A stretch of DNA of 64,000 bases from Neoroseomonas marina (GCF_012927745.1 NZ_JABBKX010000004.1:1-64000), one strand, 5' to 3'. Shown: positions 34,166-43,158, numbered from the stretch's first letter. Notes: generated by a model not told the origin, from the sequence alone. Translations and numbers: made by a program.

Positions 34166-34920
34166 GCGAGACGCTGCAACTGCATCTGGACGGGTTCGAG
34201 GGCCCGCTCGACCTGCTGCTGGAACTGGCGCGGGCGCAGAAGGTCGACATCGCGAAGATCTCGATCGTCGCGCTGGTGGACCAGTACCTGGCGGTCATCG
34301 AGGGGGCCCGGCGCGTGCGGCTGGAACTCGCCGCCGACTGGCTCGTGATGGCCGCCTGGCTCGCCTGGCTGAAATCCCGCCTGCTGATCCCGCCCGAGGA
34401 AGCCGAGGGCGAGGACGCCGAGGCGCTGGCCGAGACGCTGACGGAACGGCTCGCGGAGCTGGAACGCATGCGCGCAGCCGCGCTGTGGCTGAACCGCCGT
34501 CCATGGCTGGGCCATGACGTCTTCGCCCGCGGCATGCCCGAAAGCCTGCGCGTCGAGGACCGTTCGGGCCTGCATGCCGACCTGCCCTCTCTGCTGCAGG
34601 CCTATGTTGCCGCGCGGCGGCGGGCGCTGGCGAAACGGCCGTATCGGCCAAAGCCGCGGAAGCTGTTCACCGTGCAGGAGGCGCTGGAGCGCCTGACCCG
34701 GCTGGTCGGCGCCCTGCCGTCCTGGTCCGTGCTGCAGGGTTTCCTGCCCAATACGATCGTGGATCCGGTGGAACGGCGCGCGGCCCTTGCCAGCACGCTC
34801 GTGGCAGGCTTGGAGATGGCCCGCGGCGGCGGCATCGAGATCCGCCAGGAAGAGGCCTTCGGCCCCATCATGGTCCGCCGCCGGACGGAAGAAGGTACGA
34901 CGGATGAACGGAACGCCTGA
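34162..34920 (+). CDS. scpA: segregation and condensation protein A
   Basis: A 252-residue kleisin. The N-terminal LHLDGFEGPLDLLLELARAQKVDIAKISI is the ScpA hallmark (read in parts), followed by WLVMAAWLAWLKSRLLIPPEE. The C-terminal winged-helix contacts the SMC head. With ScpB and SMC it compacts and segregates the chromosome. The gene overlaps scpB by 17 bases. Confidence 0.93.
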   Translation: MSETLQLHLDGFEGPLDLLLELARAQKVDIAKISIVALVDQYLAVIEGARRVRLELAADWLVMAAWLAWLKSRLLIPPEEAEGEDAEALAETLTERLAELERMRAAALWLNRRPWLGHDVFARGMPESLRVEDRSGLHADLPSLLQAYVAARRRALAKRPYRPKPRKLFTVQEALERLTRLVGALPSWSVLQGFLPNTIVDPVERRAALASTLVAGLEMARGGGIEIRQEEAFGPIMVRRRTEEGTTDERNA

Positions 34921-35647
34921 GACGCCGGAGGAGGCGCCCGAGGCGCCGCCCGCGGCGGCGGGCGAACCCATGCCCGTGCCGCCCGCGCCGGAACCGGGGC
35001 CCGAACCGTCGGAGGCCGACCCGGCGCTGCTCGCCGAGGGCGTGCGCATCGCGGAGGCGCTGATCTATGCCTCCGACCGGCCGGTGACGCCGGCCATGCT
35101 CGCCGCCGTGTTGCCGGAGGGGCTGACCGCCACCGCCGTCGCCGCCGCCCTGGCCGAGGCCTGCGAGGGCAGGGGTGTCGTGCTGACCGAGGTCGCCGGC
35201 GGCTGGGCGTTCCGCACCGCGCCGGATCTGGCGCAGCGGCTGACCAAGGTGGTCCAGGCCCCGCGCCGTCTGCCGCGCGCGGCGATGGAGGCGCTGTCCG
35301 TCATCGCCTACCACCAGCCCTGCACCCGCGGCGAGATCGAGGAGATCCGCGGTGCGACGCTATCCCAGACGACGCTGGAAGCGCTGCTGGAACTTGGCCT
35401 GATCGCCCCGCGCGGGCGGCGCGAGGTGCCGGGCCGGCCGACGCTGTGGGGGACCACCCCGAAATTCCTCGAGCAGTTCGGGCTGAAGGCGCTGTCGGAC
35501 CTGCCGCGCAAGGAAGAACTGGTCACGGCCGAGACCGCGCCGGCCCTGCCGCTCGGCCCCGCGCCCGCGGAACCCCAGGCCGCGGCGGAACCCGAACCGG
35601 ACGACGCGTCCCCGGAAGACGAGCCGCCCGCGCCGCCGACGCCATGA
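34904..35647 (+). CDS. scpB: segregation and condensation protein B
   Basis: A 247-residue protein with two winged-helix domains. Markers are RIAEALIYASDRPVTPAML, RLPRAAMEALSVIAYHQPCTRGEIEEIRG and TLWGTTPKFLEQFGLKALSDLP. Both ends are Pro/Glu/Ala-rich and probably disordered. It binds ScpA to form the SMC complex. It overlaps scpA by 17 bases and the following small ORF by ATGA. Confidence 0.93.
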   Translation: MNGTPETPEEAPEAPPAAAGEPMPVPPAPEPGPEPSEADPALLAEGVRIAEALIYASDRPVTPAMLAAVLPEGLTATAVAAALAEACEGRGVVLTEVAGGWAFRTAPDLAQRLTKVVQAPRRLPRAAMEALSVIAYHQPCTRGEIEEIRGATLSQTTLEALLELGLIAPRGRREVPGRPTLWGTTPKFLEQFGLKALSDLPRKEELVTAETAPALPLGPAPAEPQAAAEPEPDDASPEDEPPAPPTP

Positions 35648-35814
35648 CCTTCGTTCGCCAACAGCAGCATCCCCTGCGGCCCGCCGCCGGCGCCGGGCCG
35701 GAAGCGCAAGTCGCGACCGCGCCCGACCATCAGCCGCGCGCGATGCGCCGTTCCCGCGCGAAGCCAAGCCGGCCGGACGGCCGGCGCCCGGCGTCTGAGG
35801 GCCAATCGACGTGA
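35644..35814 (+). CDS. small basic ORF of 56 codons, uncertain
   Basis: This frame overlaps the scpB stop by ATGA and the ABC ATPase start by GTGA, so it would be coupled at both ends. The product is rich in Arg, Pro, Gln and Ala (FVRQQQHPLRPAAGAG, RSRAKPSRPDGRRPASEG). It has no membrane helix and no recognised domain. It is not TatA, although it lies near the usual tatA slot. It may be a real small protein, a remnant, or only a bridging reading frame. Confidence 0.35.
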   Translation: MTFVRQQQHPLRPAAGAGPEAQVATAPDHQPRAMRRSRAKPSRPDGRRPASEGQST

Positions 35815-36854
35815 CTCTCGTGTTCCGGGACATCCGCCACGCCTACGGCCCGCTCGCGGTGCTGCGGGGCGTGGACCTCACCGTGGCACCGGGGGAGATC
35901 GTCTGCCTGCTCGGCGCCTCCGGCTGCGGCAAGACGACGCTGCTGCGCCTCGCCGCGGGGCTCGAGCCGCTGCAATCGGGCCAGATCGAGCTCGGCGGCC
36001 AGGTCATCGCCGAGCCGGGCAGGGACGTGCCGCCGGAACGGCGCGGCGTCGGCTTCGTTTTCCAGGACTATGCGCTGTTCCCCCACCTGACGGTCGCCGA
36101 GAACGTCGCCTTCGGCCTGCGCTTCGCGCCCCGCGGGGAACGCGGCTGGCGGGTGATGGACGCCCTCGCGCGGGTGGGGCTGGAAGCCTACCAGGGCGCC
36201 TATCCGCACATGCTCTCCGGCGGGCAGCAGCAGCGCGTGGCGCTGGCCCGCGCGCTGGCGCCGCGCCCGGCGGTCCTGCTGCTGGACGAGGCCTTCGCGA
36301 GCCTCGACGCCCGGCTGCGCGAACAGGTGCGCGACGATACGCTGCATGTCCTGCAGACCTCCGGAATCGCCACCCTGTTGGTGACCCACGATTCGGAGGA
36401 GGCGATGTTCATGGGCGACCGCATCGCCCTGATGCGGGAGGGTCGGATCCTGCAGATCGGCCCGCCCGAGACGCTCTACTTCGATCCGGTCGACCGCTAT
36501 GTGGCGACCTTCCTGGGCGAGGTGAACCGCCTGCCCGGACGGGTGCGGGAAGGACGGGCGGAAACCGCGATCGGCAGCCTGCCCGCCCAGATGGCCGACG
36601 GCACGCCGGCCGAGGTGCTGGTGCGGCCCGAGGGCCTGCGGCTCGGCGCCGAAGGCGGGCATCCGGCGGAAGTCGAGGCCTGCCGCCTGCTGGGTGCGAC
36701 GACGCTGGTGCACCTCGCGATTCCGGACGGGACGGGCGGGCTGCTGCACCTGCATGCGCGCCTGCCACCCGGGCGGCGCCTCGCGCGCGGCGAGCAGGTG
36801 AACGTCGCGCTGGATCCGGAACGGGCCTTCGTCTTTCCGCCCGAGGCTTCCTAG
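35811..36854 (+). CDS. ABC transporter ATP-binding protein (FbpC/PotA-like)
   Basis: A 347-residue ATPase. Walker A GASGCGKTT, Q-loop FVFQDYALFPHLTV, signature LSGGQQQRVALARAL and Walker B VLLLDEAFASLD are intact. A C-terminal TOBE-like domain (VRPEGLRLG) suggests the FbpC/CysA/PotA type that imports iron, sulfate or polyamines. No permease or binding-protein gene is nearby, so it is an orphan of unknown cargo. The start is a GTG at 35811. It sits between scpB and tatB, where tatA is normally found. Confidence 0.82.
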   Translation: MTLVFRDIRHAYGPLAVLRGVDLTVAPGEIVCLLGASGCGKTTLLRLAAGLEPLQSGQIELGGQVIAEPGRDVPPERRGVGFVFQDYALFPHLTVAENVAFGLRFAPRGERGWRVMDALARVGLEAYQGAYPHMLSGGQQQRVALARALAPRPAVLLLDEAFASLDARLREQVRDDTLHVLQTSGIATLLVTHDSEEAMFMGDRIALMREGRILQIGPPETLYFDPVDRYVATFLGEVNRLPGRVREGRAETAIGSLPAQMADGTPAEVLVRPEGLRLGAEGGHPAEVEACRLLGATTLVHLAIPDGTGGLLHLHARLPPGRRLARGEQVNVALDPERAFVFPPEAS

Positions 36855-36940
36855 ATAGGGTCAGCCGCATTGGCGGCGTGGCGGCTTCCTGCTAACGGGG
36901 CGTCCCCCGTGCGGGAGTGCGCCGGGGACGAAGGGAACAC

Positions 36941-37465
36941 ATGTTCGACCTGGCCTGGTCCGAGATCGCGCTGATTGCCGTGGTGGCGCTCGTCGTCATC
37001 GGGCCCAAGGACCTGCCCGATGCGATCAAGGGCGTGGCCAAGGGCATCCAGTCCCTGCGCCGCAAGGTCGCCGAGTTCCAGCAGCAGGCGGACGAGCTGG
37101 TCCGCGAGGCCAAGCTCGACGACGTGCGCAACCAGATCGCCGAGGTGCGCAACACCCTCAGCGACATCCGCAAGTTCGATATCAAGGGCGAGATCGAGAA
37201 GACGGTCGATTCCGACGGCACGGTCCGCAAGGCCTTCGAGGACCCGATGACCGGCGGCACCACCCCGCCGGCCTGGGAACCGCCGCCGGTCCCCGAGAAC
37301 GCGCCGGCCTTCGTGCCCCCCGACGTCGCCCGCTGGCACGCCCCGCCCCCGCCGCCGCCCCCGGTCGTCGAGGCGCCGCCGGCGCCTGCCTTCGTGCCGC
37401 CGTCCGAGGGCGGGACCGCCCCCGTCCCGGCCGCGACGCCGGCGACCACCACCCCGAGCGTCTGA
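36941..37465 (+). CDS. tatB: Sec-independent protein translocase subunit TatB
   Basis: A 174-residue protein. The N-terminal helix MFDLAWSEIALIAVVALVVIGPKDLPDAI includes the TatB-specific Glu and G-P hinge (read in parts). An amphipathic helix follows (KGVAKGIQSLRRKVAEFQQQ). The C-terminus from about residue 110 is a Pro/Ala-rich tail. TatB with TatC recognises twin-arginine signal peptides. An 86-bp gap precedes it. Confidence 0.93.
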   Translation: MFDLAWSEIALIAVVALVVIGPKDLPDAIKGVAKGIQSLRRKVAEFQQQADELVREAKLDDVRNQIAEVRNTLSDIRKFDIKGEIEKTVDSDGTVRKAFEDPMTGGTTPPAWEPPPVPENAPAFVPPDVARWHAPPPPPPPVVEAPPAPAFVPPSEGGTAPVPAATPATTTPSV

Positions 37466-37477
37466 AGGGACGGCTCC

Positions 37478-38269
37478 GTGGCCTCGAATACCGAAGAAGA
37501 CGTCATCGACGACAAGCCGATGCCGTTGATGGACCACCTGAGGGAGCTGCGTCAGCGGCTGCTGTGGTCCGTCGCCGCCTTTTTCATCGCCTTCGCCGGC
37601 TGCTACTACTTCGCGGAGCCGATCTACTTCTTCCTCGCCGAACCGCTGATCAAGGTGATGCGGGAGCTGGGGCATTCGAACCCGCGCCTGATCTTCACCC
37701 ATCTGCTCGAGGCCTTCGTCACCTACCTGAAGGTGGCGTTCTTCGGCGCGATCTTCCTGTCCTTCCCGGTGTGGGCGTCGCAGCTGTGGCTGTTCGTCGC
37801 GCCGGGACTGTACCGGTCCGAGAAGCGGGCGATCCTGCCCTTCCTCGTCGCCTCGCCCTTCCTGTTCCTCCTGGGCGCGGCGCTCGCCTACTACTTCATC
37901 TTCCCGCTGGCCTGGCGCTTCCTCGCGGGCTTCGCGACGCCGCCGGGCGGCTGGGACGGCGCCTCGGTCGACCTGCTGCCGAAGGTGAGCGAGTACCTCT
38001 CGCTCGTCATGCACATGATCCTGGCCTTCGGCCTGGCCTTCCAGCTGCCGGTGCTGCTGACCCTGCTGTGCAAGGTCGGCATCCTGAACGTGGATTCGCT
38101 GCGCAAGGGCCGGCGCTACGCGGTCGTGATCATGTTCGTGGTCGCCGCCGTGCTGACGCCGCCCGACATCATCAGCCAGATCGGCCTCGCCGTGCCGCTG
38201 ATCGCGCTCTACGAGGTCTCGATCCTCGCGGCGCGGTGGATGGCGCCGAAGCCGACGGATGAGAGTTGA
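37478..38269 (+). CDS. tatC: Sec-independent protein translocase subunit TatC
   Basis: A 263-residue protein with six membrane segments. MPLMDHLRELRQRLLWS at the cytoplasmic N-terminus and FPVWASQLWLFVAPGLYRSEKRAI are TatC signatures. TatC is the core receptor for twin-arginine signals. The GTG start at 37478 lies 12 bp after tatB. serS follows after 77 bp. Confidence 0.95.
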   Translation: MASNTEEDVIDDKPMPLMDHLRELRQRLLWSVAAFFIAFAGCYYFAEPIYFFLAEPLIKVMRELGHSNPRLIFTHLLEAFVTYLKVAFFGAIFLSFPVWASQLWLFVAPGLYRSEKRAILPFLVASPFLFLLGAALAYYFIFPLAWRFLAGFATPPGGWDGASVDLLPKVSEYLSLVMHMILAFGLAFQLPVLLTLLCKVGILNVDSLRKGRRYAVVIMFVVAAVLTPPDIISQIGLAVPLIALYEVSILAARWMAPKPTDES

Positions 38270-38346
38270 CCCTGTGACGACGGCGCCCCGCCCGCGCGGG
38301 GCAGGTTCCGGCTTCCAGGGTTCAGGACTTCGAGAGGCAGATCGCC

Positions 38347-39618
38347 ATGCATGACATCCGGGCGGTGCGGGCGGACCCCGCGGCATTCGACGCGGCGCTG
38401 GCGCGGCGTGGGCTCGCGCCCTGCTCGGCGGCGATCCTCGCGCGCGACGAAGCCCGCCGCGCCGCGCAATCCGCGCTGCAGGACAAGCAGACCCGGCGCA
38501 ACGCCATCGCCAAGGAAATCGGCATGGCGAAGCGGCAGGGCGGCGACACCAGCGCCCTGGAAGCCGAAGCCGTGGCGCTGCGCGACGAGATGGCCGCGCT
38601 CGACGCCGCCGCGACCGAGGCGGAGCGCGAGCAGACCGTGCTGCTCGAAGCCCTGCCCAACCTGCTGGACGCCGAAGTGCCGGACGGCGCCGACGAAACC
38701 TCCAACGTCATCCTGCACCAGCATGGCGAGATCCCGAACCTCGCCTTCGCGCCGAAGCAGCATTTCGAGCTCGGCGAGGCGCTCGGGCTGATGGATTTCG
38801 GCACCGCGACGAAGCTCGCGGGCGCGCGCTTCACCGTGCTGAAGGGCGCTCTCGCGCGGCTCGAACGCGCGCTCGGCCAGTGGATGATCACGCTGCACAC
38901 CGAGCAGCACGCCTATTCCGAGACCTCGGTCCCGCTGCTGGTCAACGACGCCACGATGTACGGCACCGGCCAGTTGCCGAAGTTCGGCGAGGACCTGTTC
39001 CGCACCACCGACGATCGCTGGCTGATCCCGACCGCCGAGGTCCCGCTGACCAACTTCGCGCGGGAGGAGATCCTGGGCGAGGCGGATCTCCCGATCCGGC
39101 TGACCGCGCTGACGCCCTGCTTCCGCTCCGAGGCCGGCAGCGCCGGGCGCGACACCCGCGGCATGCTGCGCCAGCACCAGTTCTGGAAGGTGGAGATGGT
39201 CTCCATCACCACCCAGGAGCAGTCCGCCGAGGAGCATGAGCGCATGACGCGCTGCGCCGAGCGGGTGCTGACCGAGCTCGGCCTGACCTGGCGGCGCGTC
39301 TTCCTCTGCGCCGGGGATACCGGCTTCGGCGCGGCGCGGACCTATGACCTCGAGGTCTGGCTGCCCGGCCAGCAGGCCTGGCGCGAGATCTCCTCCTGCT
39401 CCAACTGTCGCGACTTCCAGGCGCGGCGGATGAACGGGCGCTACAAGCCGAAGGAAGGGAAGGGGAATCTCTTCCTCCATACGCTCAATGGCTCGGGCGT
39501 CGCGGTGGGCCGTGCGCTGATCGCGGTGATGGAGACCTACCAGCAGGAGGATGGCAGCATCCTGGTGCCGGAGGTGCTGCGCCCCTGGATGGGCGGGATC
39601 GAGAAGATCGCGCGCTGA
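38347..39618 (+). CDS. serS: seryl-tRNA synthetase
   Basis: A 423-residue class II synthetase. The N-terminal coiled-coil arm (about residues 30-100) contains [20 protein letters not shown]. Motif 2 is [21 protein letters not shown] and motif 3 is [18 protein letters not shown]. It charges tRNA-Ser (and tRNA-Sec where present). Its stop lies 1 bp from the end of the convergent FkbM gene. Confidence 0.96.
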   Translation: MHDIRAVRADPAAFDAALARRGLAPCSAAILARDEARRAAQSALQDKQTRRNAIAKEIGMAKRQGGDTSALEAEAVALRDEMAALDAAATEAEREQTVLLEALPNLLDAEVPDGADETSNVILHQHGEIPNLAFAPKQHFELGEALGLMDFGTATKLAGARFTVLKGALARLERALGQWMITLHTEQHAYSETSVPLLVNDATMYGTGQLPKFGEDLFRTTDDRWLIPTAEVPLTNFAREEILGEADLPIRLTALTPCFRSEAGSAGRDTRGMLRQHQFWKVEMVSITTQEQSAEEHERMTRCAERVLTELGLTWRRVFLCAGDTGFGAARTYDLEVWLPGQQAWREISSCSNCRDFQARRMNGRYKPKEGKGNLFLHTLNGSGVAVGRALIAVMETYQQEDGSILVPEVLRPWMGGIEKIAR

Positions 39619-39619
39619 C

Positions 39620-40435
39620 CTACAGCGCGCGGCCGAAGACACGGATCGCCGGGGCCGTGGCGATCCGCGCTGTCCAGAACGGGATGTCGCGCAGGTAAAG
39701 GGTATTCGGCCGCGCCGGGCCGTCGCGCGGCGCCAGCGCGCGCCGGAGCGGATCATAGGCGAAGGGCGCGAATCCGGCGGCGCGCATCGCGGCCTCGATG
39801 GCGGCGTCGGTCGGCCCGGCGGTCTCGAGGATCGCGGCCTTCAGCGCACCGCCGGACAGCAGTCCCGCCGCGCCGGCGAGGACCTCCGGCTCGCCGCCCT
39901 CGACATCGACCTTGAGCAGCACGGGTGGCGCGCCGGCCGCGAGCGCGTCGAGCGTCGCGACCGGCACCTCCGTCCCGCCATCGGCCGCAGCCCGGTTCGT
40001 CGTGCCGCGACCGGTGGTGAAGCGCAGGGTGCCCGGCGCGGCGCCGGCGGCGATGGCGTGGACCTCGACACGATCCGCGATGCCGTTCAGCGCCAGCATG
40101 GCGCGCAGGTCGGGCAGTGTTTCGGCGGCAGGTTCCAGGGCCAGCACCCGCGCCCCGGCCGCGCCGGCAGCGAGCGCGGCATAGACGCCGACATTCGCCC
40201 CCACGTCGGCCATGCGGTCGCCCGGCCGCAGGGCCTGGAGCACGAAACCCATCTCGGCGGGGTCGGTCAGGCCCGCATACCAGCACGCGGTGGCCGAGGA
40301 GAGACCACGCCGCAGCCGTAGGCGCACGGTGCCCGCGGGGCCGTCCACCCAGGCCGGTTCCAGCGTGCCGCCGCGCCGCGCGACCGCCTGCCAGCGCAGC
40401 AGCCGCACCGCGGCGCCGATCGGGTCCCGCCGCAC
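39620..40435 (-). CDS. FkbM family methyltransferase
   Basis: A class I methyltransferase of at least 271 residues. RMADVGANVGVYAALAA is the SAM motif, VLALEPAAETLPDLRAMLALNG and LLKVDVEGGEPEVLAG are FkbM signatures. Such enzymes O-methylate sugars or polyketides. The start is unclear. GTG at 40435 is the first standard codon, but the residues encoded just upstream (LSALPRLAGFLAGHP) look like the family N-terminus, and a CTG at 40492 would overlap the DUF815 stop as CTGA. No ATG is usable. Confidence 0.8.
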   Translation of the reverse strand: MRRDPIGAAVRLLRWQAVARRGGTLEPAWVDGPAGTVRLRLRRGLSSATACWYAGLTDPAEMGFVLQALRPGDRMADVGANVGVYAALAAGAAGARVLALEPAAETLPDLRAMLALNGIADRVEVHAIAAGAAPGTLRFTTGRGTTNRAAADGGTEVPVATLDALAAGAPPVLLKVDVEGGEPEVLAGAAGLLSGGALKAAILETAGPTDAAIEAAMRAAGFAPFAYDPLRRALAPRDGPARPNTLYLRDIPFWTARIATAPAIRVFGRAL

Positions 40436-40488
40436 CAGCGGATGCCCCGCGAGGAAGCCCGCGAGGCGCGGCAGCGCGGAAAGGCGGC

Positions 40489-41352
40489 TCAGGCCGGGAT
40501 CCTCACCCCGAGGCGCCCGGCGAGGTCGAGAATGAACTGCCAGGCGACGCGGCCGGATCGGCCGCCGCGCGTCACGGACCATTCGACCGCCTCGGCGCGC
40601 AGCTGCTCGGGCGTCGCCGGCAGGCCGAAATAGGCCGCATAGCCCTCGATCATGGCGAAGAAGGTGTCCTGGTCGGCGTTGTGGAAGCCGATCCAGAGGC
40701 CGAAGCGATCGGAGAGCGAGACCTTCTCCTCCACCGCCTCGCCGGGATTGATCGCGGTGCTGCGCTCGTTCTCGATCATGTCGCGCGACATGAGGTGCCG
40801 GCGGTTTGAGGTGGCGTAGAACAGCACGTTCTCGGGCCGCCCTTCGATGCCGCCGTCGAGCACCGACTTCAGCGCCTTGTAGTCCGCATCCTCCTTCTCG
40901 AAGGAGAGGTCGTCGCAGAACACCAGGCAGCGGCGCGGCTGGGCGCGGAGGACGTTGAGCAGATCCGGCAGGGTGCGGATGTCCTCGCGGTGGATCTCGA
41001 TCAGCGCGAGGCTGCCCGGGATCTCGGCATTCGCCGCCGCATGGGCGGCCTTCACGAGGGACGACTTGCCGGTGCCGCGCGCGCCCCACAGCATCGCGTT
41101 GTTGGCGGTGAAGCCGCGCGCGAAGCGCATCGTGTTCTCGAGCAGGATGTCCTTCTGCCGCTCCACGCCCCGCAGCAGGCCGATGGGCACGGCCGAGACC
41201 TTGGGGACTGGCGACAGCCGCGCCTCGGGGCCGGGATGCCAGACGAAGGCATCCGCACCGGCAAGCGCCGGGGCGGCCACGGGCGGCGGGGCGAGGCGCT
41301 CCAGCGCCTCGGCGATGCGGGTCAGGGTCGGCAGAAGGGCGTGGTCGGTCAT
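40489..41352 (-). CDS. DUF815 family AAA-type ATP-binding protein
   Basis: A 287-residue P-loop protein. The Walker A GARGTGKSSLVKA is at about residues 90-98, Walker B is CLVFCDDLSFE, and the sensor region is NVLFYATSNRRHLM. The family is widespread next to yajC or secD genes in alphaproteobacteria; its role is not established. It overlaps or abuts the FkbM gene and diverges from yajC by 128 bp. Confidence 0.88.
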   Translation of the reverse strand: MTDHALLPTLTRIAEALERLAPPPVAAPALAGADAFVWHPGPEARLSPVPKVSAVPIGLLRGVERQKDILLENTMRFARGFTANNAMLWGARGTGKSSLVKAAHAAANAEIPGSLALIEIHREDIRTLPDLLNVLRAQPRRCLVFCDDLSFEKEDADYKALKSVLDGGIEGRPENVLFYATSNRRHLMSRDMIENERSTAINPGEAVEEKVSLSDRFGLWIGFHNADQDTFFAMIEGYAAYFGLPATPEQLRAEAVEWSVTRGGRSGRVAWQFILDLAGRLGVRIPA

Positions 41353-41410
41353 GGCCCGCGCGGAATAGGGCCTGCGGGGGCCGCCGGGAAGGGGGCCGGC
41401 CCCCGGCCGC

Positions 41411-41438
41411 TTGACGCGCAGGGGCTTGCGGCTAGGTT
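41411..41438 (+). promoter_or_regulatory. candidate sigma70-type promoter for yajC
   Basis: TTGACG (41411-41416) and TAGGTT (41433-41438) with a 16-bp spacer lie about 43 bp before the yajC ATG. The -35 box is good and the -10 is moderate. The assignment is by resemblance only. Confidence 0.35.
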
Positions 41439-41480
41439 GCCGCGCTCTTCTTCACGTGCCGGGAAACGGAAACAAAGCCC

Positions 41481-41831
41481 ATGTGGACCCCCTTCGGGAT
41501 CTCGACCGCCCATGCCCAGGATGCCGCCGCGGGCGGCGTGGGCATCGTCATGCAGCTGTTGCCGCTCGTGCTGATCTTCGTCGTCTTCTACTTCCTGCTC
41601 ATCCGCCCGCAGCAGAAGAAGATGAAGGAGCATCGCGAGATGCTGACGCAGCTCAAGCGCAACGACCGCGTGGTGACCTCGGGCGGCATCATCGCGACCG
41701 TTACGAAGGTCAAGGAAGGCTCGGACGAGATCGAGGCCGAAATCGCCCCGAACGTGCGCGTGACGCTGGTGCGCGGCACGATCAGCAGCGTCATCCGCCC
41801 CGAGGCGGCGAACGACGCCAAGCCGGCCTGA
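41481..41831 (+). CDS. yajC: preprotein translocase subunit YajC
   Basis: A 116-residue protein. The helix VMQLLPLVLIFVVFYFLLIRPQQKKMKEH is the YajC hallmark (read in parts). RNDRVVTSGGIIATVTKV follows. The N-terminus carries an unusual stretch ending ISTAHAQDAAAGG before the helix. YajC associates with SecDF. Here secD and secF do not follow; an isochorismatase-like gene starts 7 bp downstream. Confidence 0.94.
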   Translation: MWTPFGISTAHAQDAAAGGVGIVMQLLPLVLIFVVFYFLLIRPQQKKMKEHREMLTQLKRNDRVVTSGGIIATVTKVKEGSDEIEAEIAPNVRVTLVRGTISSVIRPEAANDAKPA

Positions 41832-41838
41832 TCGCGCC

Positions 41839-42438
41839 ATGGCCCGGCCCCGCTCGCTCCTCGACCTGGCGGGCGCACTGCGCGACCCGCCGCGCCTTGC
41901 CGATGCCGCCCTTGTCGTAATCGACGCGCAGGGGGAATACGGGCCCGAGGGGCGGCTTCCGCTCGACGGCATGGCCGAGGCCCGCGCGGCGCTGGCCGGC
42001 CTGCTGGAACGTGCCCGCACAGCAGGCGCTGCGGTGATCCACATCGCCCACCGTGGTAAGGCGGGCGGGCTGTTCGACCGTGATGCCGCCGGCGGTGCCT
42101 TCCTCCCGGATGCCGCGCCCCGGCCGGATGAGGCGGTGGTGGAGAAGGGCCTGCCGAACGCCTTCGCCGGGACCGACCTGCAGGCGCTGCTGAAGCAGGC
42201 CGGCAAGCCGGAGCTCGTGCTGGCCGGATTCATGACGCACATGTGCGTGAGTGCGACGGCCCGCGCGGCGCTGGACCTTGGGTACCGCGTGACCGTGGTG
42301 GGCGACGCCGTGGCCAGTCGCGCCCTGCCGGATCCCATGGGCGGCGCCGACATTCCGGGGGCTGAGATCAGCCGCGTCGCGCTGGCCGAACTCGCGGACC
42401 GCTTTGCGATGGTGGTGCGGGCCGACAGCCTGCGCTGA
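41839..42438 (+). CDS. cysteine hydrolase, isochorismatase family
   Basis: A 199-residue isochorismatase-like hydrolase. The catalytic triad is expected at the Asp of ALVVIDAQGEY, the Lys of VVEKGLPNAF and the Cys of FMTHMCVSATARAALDLGY. The family includes nicotinamidases and other amide hydrolases. The cis-peptide region and triad are complete, but the substrate is not predictable. 7 bp after yajC and probably cotranscribed. Confidence 0.85.
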   Translation: MARPRSLLDLAGALRDPPRLADAALVVIDAQGEYGPEGRLPLDGMAEARAALAGLLERARTAGAAVIHIAHRGKAGGLFDRDAAGGAFLPDAAPRPDEAVVEKGLPNAFAGTDLQALLKQAGKPELVLAGFMTHMCVSATARAALDLGYRVTVVGDAVASRALPDPMGGADIPGAEISRVALAELADRFAMVVRADSLR

Positions 42439-42454
42439 CCGGCCGGCACGTCCC

Positions 42455-42500
42455 CAAACGAAAAGGGCGCCGGGGATCTCCCCCGGCGCCCTTCGTGTTT
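42455..42500. terminator. bidirectional rho-independent terminator
   Basis: A perfect 11-bp stem, GGGCGCCGGGG (42465-42475) and CCCCGGCGCCC (42481-42491), flanked by AAAA on one side and TTCGTGTTT on the other. It sits between the convergent hydrolase and sodB genes and is suited to stop both. Confidence 0.85.
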
Positions 42501-42516
42501 GGGCGGTGGTCTCCGC

Positions 42517-43158
42517 TCAGGCCGACTGGCCGGAGGTGAAGCCGCCCTTGCCGAGCAGGTCGGCCACGACTTCCCAGTTCACGAGCTTGTCGAGGAAGTT
42601 CGCGAGGTAGTTCGGGCGGACGTTGCGGAAGTCGAGGTAGTAGGCGTGCTCCCACACGTCGACGCCGAGGATCGGCTTGCCCTCGCCGGTCGAGACCGGG
42701 TTGGCGCCGTTCGGGGTCTTGGTGACCTTGAGCTTGCCGTCGGAGCCGATGACCAGCCAGGCCCAGCCCGAGCCGAACTGCGTCGCGCCGGCCGTCTTGA
42801 AGGCTTCCTTGAAGGCCGCGAGGCCGCCGAGGTCGCTGTCGATCTTCGCGGCGAGCGCGGCCGGCAGGCTTTCGCCATGCGCGCCGCCCGGCGCCATCAC
42901 GTTCCAGAACAGGCAGTGGTTGTAGTGCTGGCCGGCCTGGTTCAGCACGGGCAGGCCGTCGGCGCCGGCCTTGCCGGCCTCGACGCAGATGGCCTCGAGC
43001 GTCTTGCCGGCGAGGCCCTTGCTCTCGATCAGGCCGTTCAGCGCGGTGACGTAGGCGTTGTGGTGCTTGCCGTGATGGAGCTCGAGCGTCTCCTGGCACA
43101 TGCCGTTGGCGGCGAGGGCGCCGGTGGCGTAGGGCAGCGGGGGCAGGCTGAAGGCCAT
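42517..43158 (-). CDS. sodB: superoxide dismutase, Fe/Mn family
   Basis: A 213-residue enzyme with ligand segments HHGKHHNAYV, GQHYNHCLFWNV and VDVWEHAYYLDFRN. The Gln in AGQHYNH at the FeSOD position suggests an iron (or cambialistic) enzyme. No signal peptide is seen, so it is cytosolic. It detoxifies superoxide. Divergent from the phytoene-synthase-like gene across 125 bp and closed by the shared terminator. Confidence 0.93.
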   Translation of the reverse strand: MAFSLPPLPYATGALAANGMCQETLELHHGKHHNAYVTALNGLIESKGLAGKTLEAICVEAGKAGADGLPVLNQAGQHYNHCLFWNVMAPGGAHGESLPAALAAKIDSDLGGLAAFKEAFKTAGATQFGSGWAWLVIGSDGKLKVTKTPNGANPVSTGEGKPILGVDVWEHAYYLDFRNVRPNYLANFLDKLVNWEVVADLLGKGGFTSGQSA

